DNA of 64,000 nt from CAWJTN01 sp963845895 (lineage in GTDB: Bacteria > Patescibacteriota > Microgenomatia > UBA1406 > GWC2-37-13): the NCBI GenBank assembly GCA_963845895.1, contig CAWJTN010000001.1:496001-560000 (forward strand), given 5' to 3'. Within the stretch, counting starts at the first letter, position 1, and each line of letters begins with the position of its first letter. The translations under genes and the position numbers were made by a program. Positions 16,261 to 23,508 of the stretch are shown here, piece after piece. The notes under the pieces are model-generated. The model was not told where the DNA came from and did not search any database. It saw only the letters and a list, made by a program, of their open reading frames with translations.

Positions 16261-16424
16261 ATATTTTCACCTCCTTTTATTTTTTTTGGAATCGGTTTAT
16301 AAATAATTTTGAAAAATCTAAGCAATTTCATACCTTTTTCCTGGGCTTCAGCATCGCTTATCTCTTGACCGAACTCTTTTTTATAGATCGCCTTAAATTC
16401 ATCTATCGCCTTTTTTGACAACAT
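16257..16424 (-). CDS. Small helical protein
   Basis: A 55-residue protein, MLSKKAIDEFKAIYKKEFG...SDAEAQEKGMKLLRFFKIIYKPI. The pattern KAIDEFKAIYKKEFGxEISDxEAxE recurs in small proteins of CPR elements. The longer frame starting at 16484 would run through the structured RNA candidate, so I use ATG at 16424. It overlaps the next gene by 4 bases and opens the operon running toward 13175. Confidence 0.6.
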   Translation of the reverse strand: MLSKKAIDEFKAIYKKEFGQEISDAEAQEKGMKLLRFFKIIYKPIPKKIKGGENI

Positions 16425-16448
16425 AGTCGTTAATTTACTTGATATAAC

Positions 16449-16592
16449 AAAAAAAGCCCTCCCCAGCGATGGTCTTGCGACCACCTGCCACCTCTTTCGA
16501 GATAACAGCCTTGTGGACGCTCTGGAGAGAGCTTACTGTCCACAAGGTCTTAATTTGCCATGCCCAATTTAAATTGAGTTTAGGCCTGATCT
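16449..16592 (-). ncRNA. Candidate structured RNA or leader
   Basis: On the minus strand a TATAAT (16599-16604) is followed by about 144 bases with several stems and then a T7 run (16449-16455). Visible stems: CCTTGTGGAC/GTCCACAAGG (16538-16547 with 16509-16518) enclosing GCTCT/AGAGC; CTC-GAAA-GAG; and a 7-pair stem closed by a GCAA tetraloop (16468-16485). GGGGAGGGCT before the T run can pair with AGCTCTCTCC inside the first stem, so two folds exclude each other, as in attenuators. It is either a small RNA of the element or a leader of the 16424 operon. No known RNA family is recognised. Confidence 0.55.
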
Positions 16593-16661
16593 GATTTAAT
16601 TATAGCACGTCAACATTATGTGAACTATAAGGTTGGAAGAAAAAATATCTGGTAAATCTTA

Positions 16662-17513
16662 TTAAAGATTGAGTTTATTTTTACAGAGTGAAATGAATTC
16701 TTTTTTGTCAATCTCCCTGACCCTACCGTTTTTCCCGATATTCAAGTCGTCGTAGAAATACCCACTACCGATCAGCCAGAATAGTTTATCCACGTTATAG
16801 GGCGAAACGCCGACATTGGTGGCTATACGTATTATGACTTTGAATACTTCATAGTCGGTGGCGTTGTCGGGCGAAAACCCGATTCCTTTGAAAATGTCCT
16901 TGATATGGACGTCAGGCTTTCCGAAATTGACGTATCCGAGTTCCTTCAGGAAATCACAGGCGAGGGCAAAGCCGAAACCTGGAATCTCACGGCTGATTAT
17001 CAAAGGCAAAGCGGGTCTTGACAGATTATTCGATTCCAACAAGTCTACCCATTGATAAAACTTTTCTATCGAAGAAAACTGACTAAGAAACTTGGCTGAA
17101 GCAATGATCGTCTGACAGTATTTTGGCCAGATGCTTCTGTTCGTTTTTCTTATTGACCCTTTTGGTTTCAGTTTACTTATAATGTCCTCCAGAAGGATAT
17201 CTGGTTTTCCTTCATATTTAAGCAGGATTTCTGAAGGGTCAAAATTGTTTGTCACCCCTCCTAATACCCTAACGCCTCCAACAGCTTTTCCGATGACTCC
17301 AGCCTTCATATTGGCATTTTGGGCTGATTCAAGTAGACGGTAAAATATTTCAGGAATCGTATTTGGACGTGACCCTATGGACGAATAATTAAGATATTTT
17401 TTTATTAAAGCCTCGGTGACGCCCAACTCGCTGAATTGACGTAAATACGCCAAGGCGAGATTGTAAACCCTTTTGTCTAACTGTGATGTTTTTTCGTTTA
17501 TTTCCACTGGCAC
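16662..17513 (-). CDS. Helix-hairpin-helix DNA glycosylase-like protein
   Basis: A 283-residue protein. The region at about residues 175-215 reads REIPGFGFALACDFLKELGY ... KPDVHIKDIF, which resembles the HhH-GPD core, where a Gly-rich hairpin precedes a catalytic Asp (PDVH). It could be a base-excision glycosylase or a nonenzymatic HhH DNA-binding protein. The start is GTG at 17513. Two similar palindromes (17579-17594 and 17609-17630) lie just upstream and may be operators. Confidence 0.55.
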   Translation of the reverse strand: MPVEINEKTSQLDKRVYNLALAYLRQFSELGVTEALIKKYLNYSSIGSRPNTIPEIFYRLLESAQNANMKAGVIGKAVGGVRVLGGVTNNFDPSEILLKYEGKPDILLEDIISKLKPKGSIRKTNRSIWPKYCQTIIASAKFLSQFSSIEKFYQWVDLLESNNLSRPALPLIISREIPGFGFALACDFLKELGYVNFGKPDVHIKDIFKGIGFSPDNATDYEVFKVIIRIATNVGVSPYNVDKLFWLIGSGYFYDDLNIGKNGRVREIDKKEFISLCKNKLNL

Positions 17514-17578
17514 TGATTATATCACCCTTCTCTTTTTAGAGATATAAAGGAAAGGGAAGTAGAAATATAAGTCAGAAC

Positions 17579-17630
17579 CATTAATGCATTAATGAAAACA
17601 ACTTCTAAAAGTGTTAATGCGTTAACACTT
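17579..17630. promoter_or_regulatory. Pair of related palindromes upstream of the HhH gene
   Basis: CATTAATGCATTAATG (17579-17594) is a perfect palindrome; AAGTGTTAA-TGCG-TTAACACTT (17609-17630) has 9-base arms. Both contain TTAATGC and lie between the stop of one minus-strand gene and the start of the next, fitting a double operator or a weak terminator plus operator. Confidence 0.5.
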
Positions 17631-17631
17631 A

Positions 17632-18027
17632 TTATTCACCTTCAGTAAACCATGTAGGAGGAACATATTTCACCTGGGACAATTCTACTTTAGAGTTTTT
17701 AATTGCGACACCAAAATCATCTTTTTCAAACGATTCAAGCCAACGGAGAGAAAGTTTTGTGTCACCAGCATTTATTTTATCGACAATATTCCGTCGTGCG
17801 GTAAGGTTCACTTGTGATCGTTCACGTTCAATTTTGTTACGAAAATTCAAGTTTTCATCGTAATATTTCTTGTAAGTCGTGTAAGGGATTTGGGCAAAGA
17901 GACAGCTTTTATGGAAACTGTATCCTAATTGTAAATAGGGTTGGATTTTCGTAAAAACTTCTTCAAGTCCATCGTCGGCGTCTGCTGGTGGTCGACCAAC
18001 AGTGTTATTTGGATTACTATTGTCCAT
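17632..18027 (-). CDS. Terminase-small-subunit-like / HTH protein
   Basis: A 131-residue protein with a helix-turn-helix near residues 30-60 (IQPYLQLGYSFHKSCLFAQIPYTTYKKYY) followed by NLNFRNKIERERSQ and a helix, the pattern of phage small terminase subunits that bind packaging sites. No large terminase is in the window, so it may be a leftover phage gene or a DNA-binding protein reused by the element. It is the last element-type gene before the DUF421 operon. Confidence 0.6.
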   Translation of the reverse strand: MDNSNPNNTVGRPPADADDGLEEVFTKIQPYLQLGYSFHKSCLFAQIPYTTYKKYYDENLNFRNKIERERSQVNLTARRNIVDKINAGDTKLSLRWLESFEKDDFGVAIKNSKVELSQVKYVPPTWFTEGE

Positions 18028-18107
18028 ATATTTTAAGTTTAACGAAGAATTGTCAAATATTTTTATAGGTTAACCACGATTCCAATGTCAACATGTGGCT
18101 AATGAGT

Positions 18108-18230
18108 TTAAAAGGTAGGTTGGCTATTTAGATTAAGCAGACTGTCTAAATTGATTTTAGATGCATTAGGATACCATTTCCAAAGATAATCAACAAACTC
18201 GTTCCAAGTATTTTCAAACATGTCCACCAT
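18108..18230 (-). CDS. 40-residue Trp-rich protein coupled to DUF421 gene
   Basis: ATG at 18230 directly follows the TAA stop of the DUF421 gene (TAAATG) and the frame runs 40 codons to TAA 18108-18110. The sequence MVDMFENTWNEFVDYLWKWY is amphipathic with three Trp. Direct stop-start abutment suggests real coupled translation, but no homologue is recognised. Confidence 0.45.
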   Translation of the reverse strand: MVDMFENTWNEFVDYLWKWYPNASKINLDSLLNLNSQPTF

Positions 18231-18737
18231 TTAATTGCTAAAGCTCAATGATTTATGGACTCTTCTTTTTTTAGTTCTTTTTTTAAAATTTTGGGAAAGC
18301 ACGCTGATGTTTCCGTCAACCTCCAATACGGCCAGATCAACCTGTGAAATATCCTCAACTCCATGTTCTCTAATTGCCGCTTCAAGCTCGTCATGGGAAA
18401 TTTTTGCAATTTCCAAGTTGTGTTGAACTACCCTTCCCTGATAAACCAACATCAAAGGATGACCTTGGATAGTTTGGCTTATACTTTTGGATTTGTAGAT
18501 AAGATTTTTAAGAAACCAGTTGACAATGAATAACGAAGTAGCAGCGGTCAACCCGCCTAAAAGAGTTGCATTATTCCCCACCATGGCATTTTGCACCGAG
18601 TTGCTGATGAGAAGAATAAAGACCAGGTCAACAATAGATAACTGGGAAAGTTCTTTTTTACCAAACAAGCGAATTGCAAAGATGACAAACAGATAGACGA
18701 GGATTGATCTTATGGCAACCGAAAATATCTCACTCAT
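18231..18737 (-). CDS. DUF421 (YetF-like) membrane protein
   Basis: Three N-terminal transmembrane helices (about residues 7-25, 33-50, 60-78) precede a small cytoplasmic domain typical of the DUF421/YetF family: QGHPLMLVYQGRVVQHNLEIAKISHDELEAAIREHG and VDLAVLEVDGNISVL. Family members are found beside stress and sporulation genes in Firmicutes, and their biochemical role is unknown. Length (168) is normal. Confidence 0.85.
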   Translation of the reverse strand: MSEIFSVAIRSILVYLFVIFAIRLFGKKELSQLSIVDLVFILLISNSVQNAMVGNNATLLGGLTAATSLFIVNWFLKNLIYKSKSISQTIQGHPLMLVYQGRVVQHNLEIAKISHDELEAAIREHGVEDISQVDLAVLEVDGNISVLSQNFKKRTKKRRVHKSLSFSN

Positions 18738-18744
18738 AATTTTT

Positions 18745-18750
18745 ATTATA
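18745..18750 (-). promoter_or_regulatory. -10 hexamer TATAAT for the DUF421 gene
   Basis: The hexamer ends 7 bases before the minus-strand ATG at 18737. Confidence 0.6.
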
Positions 18751-18752
18751 TC

Positions 18753-19580
18753 CTAATAAGCTGCTCCTTTGAAGTTGGGACAGTTTTGCTTAGCCCAGTT
18801 TAAGTATTGTTGAGTGCATTCAAATTTTATACCATCCCCTACCACAGGCATACAGTCAACATAATCTGTCTCCGGACATTTATAAGCTGTTCCCGTCGGC
18901 GCCTGATCTAAAAATTTAAAAGTGGAGAGGATTTGTTTTATAATTGTTTGGTTATTGGCAAGATTTGGTCCATCGAGTTGTAAATCATAAAATTTAGATC
19001 CGCCAGTACTTAAAAAGAGAACTCCATTTCCAGTATCTAGAGCCGGAAGATTATCAATCATGATTTTTTTCATTAGACATTGCTGATTTTTTAGATCTTG
19101 TTTACGACAAAGGTCATCAAGATCAGTATATGGTTGTTGACCATTTGGCGGATTAATATTATCTTGGATACGAAACCATAAAACTTCTTTGCTTTGATTA
19201 TCAATAAAGTGCTCTTCGGGAATATTCCCTCCTCCATACGTTTTATAAGGTTGCTCTACCAAATTATTAGGATACTTAAAGCTTATACCTTGACCAGAAT
19301 AAGATTTCCAATTTGCACTTCGAGTTCCCTCAGTGTAAACCGTTTCGTCTTGAATAATAGTCGGAATTGGGTTTGGAGATAAAATAACTGCAGATGTTGG
19401 AGTAATATAAGTTGTTGGCGGTTGATTTACTTGTCTTTTTCCCAAATAATATCCACCAACTCCAACAATTATTAGGACTGTTAAAATTCCGAATATTAAT
19501 GGTAGAGTAAAAGATGGAATAGGGCGGGAAGGGATTGATTCTTCAGGTTGAGGTTGAGGAGGAATATTTTGCGGATCCAT
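18753..19580 (-). CDS. Membrane-anchored PsbP-like protein, paralogue 1
   Basis: A Pro/Gln-rich N-terminus, one transmembrane helix (about residues 25-46), and an outer domain starting TEGTRSANWKSYSGQGISFKYPNN, the strand pattern of PsbP-like proteins, ending in ILSTFKFL. A C-terminal extension has cysteines (KCPETDYVDCMPV...CTQQYL...NCPNF). It shares the phrase QDETVxTEGTRSANWK and the ILSTFKFLDQ ending with 21016-21903. Role unknown; probably a surface protein. Confidence 0.7.
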   Translation of the reverse strand: MDPQNIPPQPQPEESIPSRPIPSFTLPLIFGILTVLIIVGVGGYYLGKRQVNQPPTTYITPTSAVILSPNPIPTIIQDETVYTEGTRSANWKSYSGQGISFKYPNNLVEQPYKTYGGGNIPEEHFIDNQSKEVLWFRIQDNINPPNGQQPYTDLDDLCRKQDLKNQQCLMKKIMIDNLPALDTGNGVLFLSTGGSKFYDLQLDGPNLANNQTIIKQILSTFKFLDQAPTGTAYKCPETDYVDCMPVVGDGIKFECTQQYLNWAKQNCPNFKGAAY

Positions 19581-19626
19581 TAATTATAATATACTACATT
19601 ATTATATTGTTAATTATGTTTTATCA

Positions 19627-19684
19627 TTCGAGCCAGTCGAGAACTACTATTTTATATCTTCTCGACTCACCTTGTTCGCTCGAA
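19627..19684. repeat. 58-bp nested inverted repeat (MITE-like)
   Basis: TTCGAGC/GCTCGAA form the outer arms and AGTCGAGAA (19635-19643)/TTCTCGACT (19659-19667) the inner arms. The inner arm is the same sequence that bounds the GIY-YIG gene at 30327-30620, so this looks like a gene-less derivative of that element. Confidence 0.6.
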
Positions 19685-19697
19685 GAATATCTATATT

Positions 19698-21011
19698 TTG
19701 ATGATTAAATATTTAAAAAAAAGACCCTTGCTTATTTTACTTATTTTAGGTTTGCTTCTTCGCCTAGGATTGGTTTTTTTAGACTATAGCTGGGATGTCA
19801 ACAATCACATGGTCTGGGGAAAAGATTTATTTACCAGAGGTCCCTTGGCGTTTTATGATATTCCTTCATCTCAAATATTTGCAATAAGATTTCCTAACTA
19901 CCCACCATTGATTATTTTTATCTTTTATCTCATCTATAGCCTAAATACTATTATTTTTAATTTATTTTCCTTTTTACATTTTCATCTACATCTAGTCCCG
20001 GGTAGAGTTATTCTTTTTCTTGAAAAAAGGGAGTTTTTGGCAGGACTTTTTAAAACTCCTTCTATCCTGGCTGATCTGGGAGTTGCTATATTTATTTATT
20101 TAATCGCTCAAAAATTAGCTCCTCACGATCGAAAAATAAAGTATTTCGCAATCGCATTATTTCTTTTTAATCCTGCAATCTTTTATAACAGTGCCTATTG
20201 GGGTCAGATCGATATGATTCCGATCTTTTTTGTAGTTTTATCTGTTTATCTTCTTTTTTTTACAAGATATGCCCTATTTAGCGGCCTATCTTTTCTTTTA
20301 GCAATCCTTGTGAAACCAACAGCTTTAGTCTATTTACCGGTTTATTTATTTTTTCTAACCAGAAAAGCAGGTACTGTCAAAACTCTTGCCTTAATTTTTA
20401 TCTGCAACATTCTTTTTTGGTTTTCATTTCTACCTTTTATGAAAAATCCCTTTGATATTACCTATCCTTATTTTATTTATAACTACAAAATTCTCGCCGC
20501 TCAAAGTTTACCTTATGTCACAAACGGTGCTTTTAATTTTTGGGTGTTGGTGACAGGTATTGGAGGGATTAAAGACACTACTCTTTTTATATTTGGTATT
20601 CCTTATAGAATCTGGTCCTATGCGATCGTCGGACTTTTTTTTATTTTCATAATTTATCACTCAAGAAAATCAAAGGATCAGCTGTTTTCTCTTTTTAATG
20701 CTTCTTATCTTACAGCTTTTGCGACTTTTCTCTTCTTAACAAAAATGCATGAGAGATATTTCATTTTGATTTTACCTTTTCTTTTATTAGCTTCCATAAA
20801 AGATAAGTCTCTGATGAAATGGTATCTTATACTGTCTCTGATAGGTTTCTTAAACCTATATCACAGCTGGGCTGTACCTTTTGGAAAATATTTCTATCCA
20901 TTCATTGATAATCTGATATTGATAAAAATACTTACGTTAACAAACATAATTATTTTCTTCTACCTTCTTTATAGCTTGTTAAGCTTATCGAAGAAAGAGT
21001 TAAGGAGATAA
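19698..21011 (+). CDS. GT-C family membrane glycosyltransferase
   Basis: A 437-residue protein with about 11 hydrophobic helices. The first periplasmic loop carries DYSWDVNNHMVWG, in the position of the catalytic acidic residue of GT-C enzymes, and NPAIFYNSAYWGQIDMIP is characteristic of the ALG6/PIG-M/DUF2029-like group, as is LTKMHERYFI. It probably transfers a sugar from a polyprenyl phosphate to a surface glycan or protein outside the membrane. It is flanked by genes for surface proteins. Confidence 0.8.
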   Translation: MMIKYLKKRPLLILLILGLLLRLGLVFLDYSWDVNNHMVWGKDLFTRGPLAFYDIPSSQIFAIRFPNYPPLIIFIFYLIYSLNTIIFNLFSFLHFHLHLVPGRVILFLEKREFLAGLFKTPSILADLGVAIFIYLIAQKLAPHDRKIKYFAIALFLFNPAIFYNSAYWGQIDMIPIFFVVLSVYLLFFTRYALFSGLSFLLAILVKPTALVYLPVYLFFLTRKAGTVKTLALIFICNILFWFSFLPFMKNPFDITYPYFIYNYKILAAQSLPYVTNGAFNFWVLVTGIGGIKDTTLFIFGIPYRIWSYAIVGLFFIFIIYHSRKSKDQLFSLFNASYLTAFATFLFLTKMHERYFILILPFLLLASIKDKSLMKWYLILSLIGFLNLYHSWAVPFGKYFYPFIDNLILIKILTLTNIIIFFYLLYSLLSLSKKELRR

Positions 21012-21015
21012 AAAT

Positions 21016-21903
21016 TTAGTCACAATAATAATATTCTGTCCCTCTACTGCATCCCATAACCGAACATTGCGAGCTCTGTTTTATTATAGAATCTTCTTTG
21101 ATTATCTTTTCTATAAGATCCCCTTTGGAATGATAGAGACATTGTTTTATCGGCGTAACTCCAAAGCAACAACCACATCCACAAGCAGTATAAGTTGTTT
21201 GATCTAAAAATTTGAAAGTGGAGAGGATTTGGTCGAGTAAGATTTTGTCTTTTGGGGCTTTGTAGTATTGACCTATCATAATCAAAAACTTGTTTGTTAA
21301 AGCTCCTATGACTGTTGCATACTCAACATTGTTTTGTAAAACTTCAGTTCTTTTTTTTGCATCTATATCACTAAGTTTTGTGTCTACACACGAAGTTATT
21401 ATTAATGGCCCACCAGGGTGACAAAAATCATCTAATTTCATTGTTGCGGTTTTGAGTGTTGTTGAAACAGAGAATAAGCTGCCCCTGCTAGTTATATAAA
21501 ATCCACCACCTTCTCCATATTCGTTTATTGTTTCTTCAAAATCTTCGCTTGAAAAGCAAATACTTCCAAACTTGCAACTAGAAACCTCATTCCAGTTTTG
21601 TGGATATTTGAATTCAATACTAAGTTCTTTATTCGTATACGTTTTCCAATTTGCACTTCGAGTTCCCTCAGTGTTAACCGTTTCATCTTGAACAGGTGAA
21701 GTTAGAATTGATGTAAAAGATGGAACAACTGTTGGAACAGGAACTGTCGACTGATTTGTCTGATTTTTTACCAGAAAAAATGCACTAACACTAACTACTG
21801 TTAGGAACAGTACTCCTATTAAAATTGGAAGAAGAGCTGATTTCTTTGGCGGATTCTCTGAAGAAACTTCTACTTGAGGAGTCTGGAAACTTTGCTCATC
21901 CAT
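21016..21903 (-). CDS. Membrane-anchored PsbP-like protein, paralogue 2
   Basis: The N-terminus MDEQSFQTPQVEVSSENPPKK and transmembrane helix (about 25-45) are nearly the same as in the gene at 22684, and the upstream promoter region is also similar. The outer domain (EGTRSANWKTYTNKELSIEF) ends with ILSTFKFLDQ and then a cysteine-rich tail (CGCGCC, QCLYH, QCSVMGC, YYCD) absent from paralogue 3. Function unknown. Confidence 0.7.
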   Translation of the reverse strand: MDEQSFQTPQVEVSSENPPKKSALLPILIGVLFLTVVSVSAFFLVKNQTNQSTVPVPTVVPSFTSILTSPVQDETVNTEGTRSANWKTYTNKELSIEFKYPQNWNEVSSCKFGSICFSSEDFEETINEYGEGGGFYITSRGSLFSVSTTLKTATMKLDDFCHPGGPLIITSCVDTKLSDIDAKKRTEVLQNNVEYATVIGALTNKFLIMIGQYYKAPKDKILLDQILSTFKFLDQTTYTACGCGCCFGVTPIKQCLYHSKGDLIEKIIKEDSIIKQSSQCSVMGCSRGTEYYYCD

Positions 21904-22019
21904 GATTTTATAATCGCACAGTTTATCCTAATTGTCAAAAAAACAATTGTTATTCTGGCAACTTATATTTTTCTTTACCACTTGACAAAAGTAAAGCCAT
22001 GTGTTATAAGTAAAGTTAT

Positions 22020-22286
22020 ATGAAAATTGTTACTTTATCATCTAAAAATCAGGTAACCATACCTAAAGAGGCTCTTACCTATTTTGGTCTGACACCTAAT
22101 AGAAAACTCCTTATAGAATACAAAAAACGAGAACTAATTTTAAAACCTTTAACTTCTTCTATCGTTGAAGAAACCGCTGGGAGCCTCACTAATTTGGTAA
22201 GCAAAAATAAAAAAAATAATTCTTTTAAGGTGATTCTTAAAGAAACAAAACGAAAGACAGCTAAAAAACTGGTCAAAAGTTTATGA
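22020..22286 (+). CDS. AbrB/SpoVT-type antitoxin (VapB-like)
   Basis: An 88-residue protein with an N-terminal swapped-hairpin AbrB domain (VTLSSKNQVTIPKEALTYFGL ... RKLLIEYKKRELIL) and a basic C-terminal tail that would hold the toxin. It overlaps the PIN toxin by 4 bases (ATGA), so the pair is coupled; the antitoxin should repress its own promoter. Confidence 0.85.
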   Translation: MKIVTLSSKNQVTIPKEALTYFGLTPNRKLLIEYKKRELILKPLTSSIVEETAGSLTNLVSKNKKNNSFKVILKETKRKTAKKLVKSL

Positions 22287-22663
22287 AAGAATTTATCATC
22301 GATACCAACGTTTTTATCCGTTATTTGATAAGAGACGTCCCCCGCCAATTTGAAAAAGCCAAGAAACTATTTAGTGACATAGAAAATCAAAAGATTAAAG
22401 GTTTTGTTTCAATATTGGTTATTAATGAAATTATCTGGATATTAGAAAATTATTATGAGCTAAAAAGACCAAGTTACATCCCAAAACTTATCAAACTTTT
22501 TGCTTTAAAAAATATTAAGATTGCAGAAATTGAAAAAGACATTATTTTTAAGATATTTGAAACAATGCAGAAGGGAAATGTTGATTTTACCGATCTTTAT
22601 CTTTTTTATACATCAGACAAAGATAAAATATTTTCTTTTGATAGTGATTTTAAAAAAATTTAA
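22283..22663 (+). CDS. PIN-domain toxin (VapC-like)
   Basis: The 126-residue protein has the PIN acidic set: IDTNVFIRYL (Asp6), VINEIIWI (Glu), DFTDLYLF (Asp) and FSFDSDF (Asp). VapC enzymes cut tRNA or rRNA when the antitoxin is degraded. It is shorter than many VapCs but the motifs are complete. Confidence 0.88.
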   Translation: MKEFIIDTNVFIRYLIRDVPRQFEKAKKLFSDIENQKIKGFVSILVINEIIWILENYYELKRPSYIPKLIKLFALKNIKIAEIEKDIIFKIFETMQKGNVDFTDLYLFYTSDKDKIFSFDSDFKKI

Positions 22664-22683
22664 CGCTCACTAACCGCTACTAT

Positions 22684-23409
22684 TTATAAGAATTTAAAAG
22701 TGGAGAGGATTTGGTCAAAAGTTTGTTGAATATTATTTTTTGATTGATCATTATAATAACCTGTCCAGATGAAACGTTTACCTTTTGCAACAAAGGATAG
22801 TACGATTGTATTTTCTACATTTGGATATGTTGGTACTTGAGATGTTGATTTAGGAATTACACTTCTCCAAGCTTTTATATTTCCTATCAACACTTCTGTA
22901 CAAGGAAACTGGAAACCCTTAATATTAGAATCACAAAGTGGATTTACATTCATTGTATTTTCTGCATGTACTGTAAGCAAAATTGCTCCACCACTAATTG
23001 GATTTCCCATAATAAATCCTGCTTGACTTTCTTTAAAATCTGGGCTTTTAAAACATACATAAGATGGTCCTGCTTTTCCTTCGCAATTCATTTCCACTTT
23101 CCAATCAGCAGGAAAGGTAACTGAAAAATTATCTGTCTTATTTATTAATGTTTTTAATTGGTTCGTTCTACCTTCAGCGATTTCAATAGATAATGTTGGA
23201 AATGGTGTAGGTAGTAGGTTTTGAGTAATTGTTGGAGAAGTACTTGTAACCGGTTGTGTATTAACCTGTCTTTTTCCGAAATAAAAACTCCCAACCCCTA
23301 CAATTGTTAACAAAAGTATTCCCAATAAAATTGGAGGAAGAGTTGATTTCTTTGGTGGCGTCTCTGAAGAAACTTCCGCTTGAGGAGACTGTAAACTTTG
23401 CTCATCCAT
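22684..23409 (-). CDS. Membrane-anchored PsbP-like protein, paralogue 3
   Basis: MDEQSLQSPQAEVSSETPPKK, transmembrane helix at about 23-46, outer domain with LINKTDNFSVTFPADWKVEM and an ILSTFKFL ending. It is the closest relative of the gene at 21016 (same leader peptide and promoter). ATG at 23409 is preferred over an upstream in-frame Met. VapBC lies between the two paralogues. Confidence 0.7.
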   Translation of the reverse strand: MDEQSLQSPQAEVSSETPPKKSTLPPILLGILLLTIVGVGSFYFGKRQVNTQPVTSTSPTITQNLLPTPFPTLSIEIAEGRTNQLKTLINKTDNFSVTFPADWKVEMNCEGKAGPSYVCFKSPDFKESQAGFIMGNPISGGAILLTVHAENTMNVNPLCDSNIKGFQFPCTEVLIGNIKAWRSVIPKSTSQVPTYPNVENTIVLSFVAKGKRFIWTGYYNDQSKNNIQQTFDQILSTFKFL

Positions 23410-23447
23410 GATTCCATAATCGCACAATCACATTTATTTGTCAAAAA

Positions 23448-23483
23448 GATTCCTCGACTTCGTTTCACTTCGCTCGGAATGAC
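23448..23483. repeat. Solo palindromic repeat GATTCCTCGA...TCGGAATGAC
   Basis: A 36-base copy of the same palindrome whose arms bound the GIY-YIG element at 34438-34831: it begins GATTCCTCGACTTCG and ends TTCGCTCGGAATGAC. It sits between divergent genes. Confidence 0.65.
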
Positions 23484-23495
23484 TGAAGGAAATGA

Positions 23496-23501
23496 TACAA
23501 T
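23496..23501 (+). promoter_or_regulatory. -10 hexamer TACAAT for the endonuclease Q gene
   Basis: TACAAT ends 7 bases before ATG at 23509, supporting this start over an upstream one at 23398. Confidence 0.55.
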
Positions 23502-23508
23502 TTACTTC

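Larger units (their letters stand above)
6586..18107. mobile_element. Integrated element in the tmRNA gene (right boundary approximate)
   Basis: The segment begins at the tmRNA 3' end with a serine recombinase and contains genes of mobile-element character: a small protein coupled to the recombinase, a MerR-like regulator divergent from a ParB-type gene, a HEPN-like gene, a secreted HNH nuclease, small unknown proteins and a terminase-small-subunit-like gene at 17632. No capsid, portal, relaxase or large terminase gene is seen, so it is probably an integrative element or phage remnant rather than a full prophage. The right end is placed before the DUF421 operon by gene content only. Confidence 0.55.

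Noticed and set aside
18219..18229. CATGTCCACCA resembles the tmRNA end CATCTCCACCA and could be attR
   Set aside because: It is only 11 bases with a mismatch and lies inside the 40-residue coding frame, so chance is likely; I did not use it to set the element boundary.
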